Assembly (NCBI GenBank): GCA_003170275.1
Contig: PNAM01000036.1
Span: forward strand, 159,895-223,894
Origin: Myxococcales bacterium
Lineage (GTDB): Bacteria; Myxococcota_A; Polyangia; Palsa-1104
Length of the DNA: 64,000 nt
Direction of reading: 5' to 3'
Shown: piece after piece, positions 59,997 through 64,000 of the stretch
Layout: the number at the start of each line of letters is the position of its first letter
Numbering within the stretch: position 1 is the first letter of the stretch
Program-made: the position numbers and the translations under genes
The notes under the pieces: generated by a model
Databases searched by the model: none
Seen by the model: the letters and a program-made list of their open reading frames with translations, nothing else
What the model was told of the DNA's origin: nothing

Positions 59997-61816
59997 GCCA
60001 CCGGAAGCGTGAACCAGAAGAGGGCGCCGTGACCCGGGTTGCTCTCGACGCCGATGTGGCCGCCGTGCGCCTCGACGATCTCCTTGCAGATGTACAGCCC
60101 CAGCCCGGCGCCTCCCAGCGGCGCGTTGGGAACCCGGAAGAACCGCTCGAACAGCCGCGGCAGATACTCGGCAGCGATGCCCGACCCGGTGTCGCTCACC
60201 TCGAAGCGCACCTGGTCCTCGAGCGGCGCCGCGCGTAGCTCGACCCGGCCGGCCGGCGGCGTGTGGCGGATGGCGTTGGCGATCAGGTTGCCGAGCACCA
60301 ACCGCACGCGCTCGGGATCCGCCGACACCGAGCGTTCGATGGTGAGCGGGCTCAGCCCGAGGTCCACCTCGCGCTCGCGCGCGGCCTGCCGATTCTCGTC
60401 GGCGGCTTGCGCCAGCAGCGACTCGGCCGAGACCGCGCGGCGGTGCAGCTCGATCTTGCCGGCTTGGATCCGCGAGAGATCCAGGATGTCGTCCACGATC
60501 CCCTGCAGCCGCTCACAGTCGTCGCGCGCCGCGAACAGCAGCTCGGCCTGCTTGGGGACCAGCGGGCCGGCGACGCCCTCGGTGCACAGGTGGATGGCCA
60601 TGCGCAGCGACGTGAGCGGCGTGCGAAACTCGTGCGCCACCGTCGCCACCATGTCGGTCTTCAGCTCGTCGAATCGCCGTAGCCGCGTCACGTCCTGGAA
60701 CAGGATGGTGATCCCGACCGGCTGCTCCTCTTCGCCATGGACCGGCGTGGCGCGCGCGAGGAAGTAGCGCGTCCCTTCGCGGGTCGCGATGGCGACGGCC
60801 TCCTCGAGGCCCTTGGGCACGTAGGCGCCCTTGCCCGACGCGACGTGCTCCTTCATCTTGGTCACGATCGCGCGCACCTCGGGCGGCACGCGGTCGAACG
60901 CCGCGCCGCCCGCGCCCTCGATGTCCACGCCGAACAGGGACGCCGCGGCCTGGTTCGCGTTCAGGAGCCCGCCGAGCGACTGCAGCACGAGCACCGGATC
61001 GGGAAGGCTGTCGATGGCCGCCTGCGACGATTGCTGCGCCTGCAGCAATTCGCCCAGCGAGCTCGACCGATATTCGGCGAGTCGCTCGGCCATGGTGTTG
61101 AACTCGCGCGCCACCTGGGCGATCTCGTCCTGCCCCGGCAACTTCGCGCGCACCGCCAGATCGCCCTGGCCCAGCCGCCGGACCGCCTGCGCCAAGACCG
61201 ACAACGGACGCGTCAAGCGGTTGGTGAGATAGACGGAGGCGAAGATGCCGAGGAGAAAGGCCGCGACGGTCGCGCCGAGCATGACGCCGCTCATGCGTTC
61301 GGCGCTCTTGCGCGCGCGATCGCTCTTGCGCACCATCGCGTCCTGGTTGACGGTCGCGATGTCGGCGGCGGTCGCCTCCAGGTCGATCAAGGTCGGCTCC
61401 AGCGCGCTGAAGTAGGTGGCTTCGAGCTGACCGGGCGGCAGCGCCATCAAGCGATCGAACTCGGCCTGAAAACGCGTCCAGTGCGCGCGCGCCCGCGCGG
61501 TCATCTCGCGCTCGCCGGTCTCGGTGATGTTGCCCTCCTGAAACGTCAGCTCGCGATCGAACGCCGTGCGACGGCGCTTGGTCTCCGCGCCATCGTCCTC
61601 CGCTCGCCCGCGCGCGTGCCCGAGGGCGATGCGACCCATCGCGTCCGCCGAATCGCGCATGCGCTGCGCGGCGAGCACGCTCAGGTAGTTGTCCTTGAGG
61701 ATGTCCTGCGAGTTGTGGTCGAGTGAAGCGACCGTCCGGCGCGAGACCACGCCGACGATCAGCAACGAAAGCGCCAACGGCAACTGGGCGACCAGCAGCT
61801 TCGAACGGAGCGTCAC
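59981..61816 (-). CDS. HAMP-PAS sensor histidine kinase (KinB-like)
   Basis: A 611-residue membrane kinase. A first transmembrane helix (residues about 6-24), a periplasmic helical domain (about 25-175) and a second helix (GVMLGATVAAFLLGIFASVYL, 177-197) are followed by HAMP (about 198-250), PAS (about 262-375), the phosphoacceptor H395 in ATVAHEFRTPLTSL, and an HATPase domain with NLIANAIRHTP, DTGSGIA and GLGLYICKEI. The layout is that of KinB, partner of AlgB. The GTG at 61816 overlaps the stop of the KdpD-like gene (GTGA), so both come from the kdp operon. It lies tail to tail with the intact AlgB-like regulator. Confidence 0.93.
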   Translation of the reverse strand: MTLRSKLLVAQLPLALSLLIVGVVSRRTVASLDHNSQDILKDNYLSVLAAQRMRDSADAMGRIALGHARGRAEDDGAETKRRRTAFDRELTFQEGNITETGEREMTARARAHWTRFQAEFDRLMALPPGQLEATYFSALEPTLIDLEATAADIATVNQDAMVRKSDRARKSAERMSGVMLGATVAAFLLGIFASVYLTNRLTRPLSVLAQAVRRLGQGDLAVRAKLPGQDEIAQVAREFNTMAERLAEYRSSSLGELLQAQQSSQAAIDSLPDPVLVLQSLGGLLNANQAAASLFGVDIEGAGGAAFDRVPPEVRAIVTKMKEHVASGKGAYVPKGLEEAVAIATREGTRYFLARATPVHGEEEQPVGITILFQDVTRLRRFDELKTDMVATVAHEFRTPLTSLRMAIHLCTEGVAGPLVPKQAELLFAARDDCERLQGIVDDILDLSRIQAGKIELHRRAVSAESLLAQAADENRQAAREREVDLGLSPLTIERSVSADPERVRLVLGNLIANAIRHTPPAGRVELRAAPLEDQVRFEVSDTGSGIAAEYLPRLFERFFRVPNAPLGGAGLGLYICKEIVEAHGGHIGVESNPGHGALFWFTLPVAQAPS

Positions 61817-62961
61817 GCGGGCGCCTCCTCCTCCGGGAAGGATACGATATGTACGTCGAAGCCGGCCGCTTCGCGGACCAACCGCAGCGGCACCGAGCGG
61901 CCGAAGACCTGGCGCCACCACGGCTGGTGCGAGCGGCCGATGAGGATGTGCCCGACCCCGTGGGAGCGCGCGAAGTCGAGCAGCGCCTGCACCGGGTCGC
62001 GCCCGGTCACGCGGACCACTTCGGCGCCCAGCTCGCGGGCTGCCTCGATGTTGGCGTGAAGGTGGCGTTGCACCTCGGCGTCGATGCGGTTCGGCGCCTC
62101 GTCGGGCGTCTCCACGTAGACGACGAACCAGTCGCTCGACAAGCGGCCCGCCATGCGACTGCCCCGGTGCAGGAGCGTGGCCGCGTGCGGTGGATGCGAG
62201 GACAGGCACACCATCACCCGCCCGGTCACCGCCGATCGTTGCGCGGCCGGCGCCTGGCGCGCCGCGCTGCGCTCGAGGCTCTCGGCGACCTCGCGCAACG
62301 ACAGCTCGCGGAGCGTCGACAGGTTGGATCCCTGAAAGAAGTGCTCCAGCGCCCACGCAACCTTCTCGGCCGGGTAGATCTTGCCGGTCTTGAGGCGCTC
62401 GAGCAGATCCTCGACGGCAAGATCGAGGTTGACGACCTGATCCGCCTGCTTGAGGAAGCTGTCGGGAATGGTCTCGCGCACCGGCGTCCCCGCCGCCTTC
62501 GAGACGAAGTCGTTGAGGCTCTCGAGGTGCTGGATGTTGAACGCGCCGATGACGTTGATCCCCGCGTCGAGCAGCTCGAGGACGTCCTGGTAGCGCTTGC
62601 GATTTCGGCAGCCGGGGATGTTGGTGTGCGCCAGCTCGTCGACGAACGCCACCTTGGGCTTGCGCGCGAGCACCGCGTCCAGATCCATCTCTTCGATGAA
62701 CACGCTGCGATATTCGACCCGCCGCCGCGGGATCTGCTCGAGGTCGCGCACCAGCGCCGCGGTGTCCGCGCGGCCGTGCGTCTCGATGAAGCCGAGGACC
62801 ACGTCCATGCCGCCGGTCTTGAGCGCGTGGGCCTCTTCGAGCATGCGATAGGTCTTGCCCACGCCGGCGGCGAAGCCGATGTACAGCTTGAGGCGCCCCC
62901 GTTCGGTGCGCTGCAGGAGCGTGAGGAAGTCCTCCGCGCGCTTGTTGATCGGGCCGCTCAG
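61813..62961 (-). CDS. Truncated KdpD: KdpD input domain plus Usp domain, no kinase
   Basis: About 382 residues matching only the cytosolic N-terminal part of KdpD: Walker A GFAAGVGKT (29-37), KVAFVDELAHTNIPG, RYQDVLELLDAGINVIGAFNIQHLESLND, then a Usp-like domain (VMVCLSSHPPHAATLLHRGS; HILIGRSHQPWWRQVFG). The four transmembrane helices and the histidine kinase core of full KdpD (about 890 residues) are absent; a separate kinase gene follows in the operon. The start is uncertain: no ATG, GTG or TTG lies near the conserved beginning, and CTG 62961, which overlaps the kdpC stop (CTGA) with GGAAGG 8 bp upstream, fits best. It should sense cellular K+, ATP or c-di-AMP and act on another protein. 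Confidence 0.85.
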   Translation of the reverse strand: MSGPINKRAEDFLTLLQRTERGRLKLYIGFAAGVGKTYRMLEEAHALKTGGMDVVLGFIETHGRADTAALVRDLEQIPRRRVEYRSVFIEEMDLDAVLARKPKVAFVDELAHTNIPGCRNRKRYQDVLELLDAGINVIGAFNIQHLESLNDFVSKAAGTPVRETIPDSFLKQADQVVNLDLAVEDLLERLKTGKIYPAEKVAWALEHFFQGSNLSTLRELSLREVAESLERSAARQAPAAQRSAVTGRVMVCLSSHPPHAATLLHRGSRMAGRLSSDWFVVYVETPDEAPNRIDAEVQRHLHANIEAARELGAEVVRVTGRDPVQALLDFARSHGVGHILIGRSHQPWWRQVFGRSVPLRLVREAAGFDVHIVSFPEEEAPA

Positions 62962-63545
62962 GCGCCCGGCCTTCCGAACTGGCGATCGAGCGCCAGGTTC
63001 AGGAGCAGCACGTTCACCCGCGGCTCGCCGAGAAAGCCGAGCTCGCGGCCCTCGACCTGCGCCTCGACGAGCTGCCGGACGCGCTCGGGCTGGACCCCAC
63101 GCGCCTTGGCCACCCGCGGCACCTGCCACAGCGCGCCCTCGGGCGAAAGGTGCGGATCGAGACCGGAGGCGGAGGTGGTCACGAGCTCGCTCGGCGCCGG
63201 GCCGGGCGCATCCGGATTCTCGGCTTGCAGCCGCGCCAGCTCCGCGACGACGCGGTCGCGCAACTTCTTCGAGGTGGTCCCGTAGTTCGATCCGCTCGAG
63301 GCGGTCGCGTCGAAGCCCTTCTCGCCGGCGGCGGAGGGACGCTCCTGAAAATAGACCGCCTTCGAAAATCCCTGAGCGATCAGCTCCGAGCCGACGATGG
63401 TCCCCTTGTCGTCGGCCACCAGGCTGCCGCCCGCCTGCCGTGGGAAGAGCAGCTGGGCGACGCCGGTCGACGCGATCGGATAGGCGAGCCCGGTCAGCAC
63501 CAGCGTGACCCCGGTGACGCGCAAGGCAATCCAGAAGGTCTTCAC
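62958..63545 (-). CDS. kdpC: Potassium-transporting ATPase subunit KdpC
   Basis: A 195-residue single-pass membrane subunit of the KdpFABC high-affinity K+ pump. The N-terminal helix (RVTGVTLVLTGLAYPIASTGVAQLLFP) is followed by the periplasmic domain with SELIAQGFSKAVYFQERPSA, SGSNYGTTSKKLRDRV, TTSASGLDPHLSPEGA and VNVLLLNLALDRQF, all family marks. The gene lies 8 bp after the kdpB stop and overlaps the KdpD-like gene at its end. Confidence 0.97.
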   Translation of the reverse strand: MKTFWIALRVTGVTLVLTGLAYPIASTGVAQLLFPRQAGGSLVADDKGTIVGSELIAQGFSKAVYFQERPSAAGEKGFDATASSGSNYGTTSKKLRDRVVAELARLQAENPDAPGPAPSELVTTSASGLDPHLSPEGALWQVPRVAKARGVQPERVRQLVEAQVEGRELGFLGEPRVNVLLLNLALDRQFGRPGA

Positions 63546-63553
63546 GTTCGCTC

Positions 63554-64000
63554 CTACACCAGGCCCGCGGCCTGCAAGACGAGGTCGATCAACTTGATCC
63601 CGACGAACGGCGCAATCACGCCGCCGACGCCGTAGATGAACAGCGAGCGACGCAGCAGCGCCGCCGCTCCGAGTGGACGGTATTTTACGCCTCGGAGGGC
63701 GAGCGGAATCAAGAGGATGATGATGATCGCATTGAAGATGACCGCCGCCAGGATGGCCGAGAGCGGCGAGGCCAGGTGCATCACGTTGAGCGGCCGGATC
63801 TCCGGGAACGCGCCCATGAACATCGCCGGCAGGATGGCGAAATACTTCGCCACGTCGTTGGCGATCGAGAAGGTAGTCAACGAGCCGCGCGTCATCAGCA
63901 GCTGCTTGCCGACCTCCACCACCTCGAGGAGCTTGGTCGGATTGGAGTCGAGGTCGACCATGTTCCCCGCCTCCTTGGCCGCCTGCGTGCCGGTGTTCAT
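63554..64000 (-). CDS. kdpB: Potassium-transporting ATPase subunit KdpB, C-terminal part (runs off window)
   Basis: The last about 148 residues of KdpB, the P-type ATPase subunit of the K+ pump. [30 protein letters not shown] and [25 protein letters not shown] are near-invariant KdpB segments, followed by the last transmembrane helices ([44 protein letters not shown]). The catalytic DKTGT site and the N-terminal part lie beyond the window edge, where kdpA should follow in the upstream direction. Confidence 0.96.
   Translation of the reverse strand: MNTGTQAAKEAGNMVDLDSNPTKLLEVVEVGKQLLMTRGSLTTFSIANDVAKYFAILPAMFMGAFPEIRPLNVMHLASPLSAILAAVIFNAIIIILLIPLALRGVKYRPLGAAALLRRSLFIYGVGGVIAPFVGIKLIDLVLQAAGLV

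Overview
The window is GC-rich, densely coded DNA that looks like the chromosome of a Myxococcota-type (former Deltaproteobacteria) bacterium. The evidence is two Hanks-type Ser/Thr kinases (one with PEGA domains), many cysteine-rich lipoproteins with Asp-Ala-Gly linkers and CNxxxxDGCETN-like repeats, an ECF sigma/DUF1109 pair, AlgB/NtrC-type regulators and Omp85/TamB proteins. This placement is inference from gene content. No tRNA, rRNA, CRISPR array, insertion sequence or prophage is visible, and no stretch above about 300 bp lacks a gene.

Layout. 1-5.1 kb: a partial Ser/Thr kinase and a DUF169 protein (minus strand), then a plus-strand operon of acyl-CoA dehydrogenase, a PhnD-like binding protein and a TusA-like/diiron fusion, then a VapBC toxin-antitoxin pair. 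5.2-21.9 kb: polyphosphate kinase, a GGDEF protein with a pseudo-receiver, a YihY/BN-like membrane protein, a PEGA kinase, cysteine-rich lipoproteins, an outer-membrane barrel, UspA, an M23 peptidase, an aldo/keto reductase, an MFS exporter, and an ECF sigma factor with its NrsF-like anti-sigma factor. 21.9-32.4 kb: a lipoprotein alpha-amylase, a VOC protein with a LysR regulator, a lipase-like lipoprotein coupled to a FadL-family porin, a ParD-like/zeta toxin-antitoxin pair, a cysteine-rich lipoprotein, an extended SDR and an exported protein.

32.4-46.4 kb: two small membrane proteins, then two paralogous TamA-TamB pairs back to back around a 69-bp divergent promoter region. Both TamA proteins carry a lipobox. 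46.4-53.6 kb: a collagen-like lipoprotein, a 941-residue M28 peptidase, a GNAT acetyltransferase, a subclass B3 metallo-beta-lactamase, two small lipoproteins and an OmpL-like porin.

53.7-64.0 kb is the most unusual part. Three AlgB/NtrC-like response regulators lie around an ammonium transporter and meet, tail to tail, a Kdp potassium-pump operon that has a KdpD input domain without a kinase, followed by a separate HAMP-PAS histidine kinase. One regulator is intact. The second has lost both sigma-54-contacting loops, including GAFTGA. The third has also lost its Walker A lysine, Walker B aspartate and receiver switch residues. All three keep the C-terminal DNA-binding helix-turn-helix. GCAATTTGC sites and TGGCAC-N5-GTGC boxes lie in front of the degenerate copies and the transporter. 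I read this as a candidate ammonium/potassium regulatory array in which one true activator works with two non-activating DNA-binding relatives.
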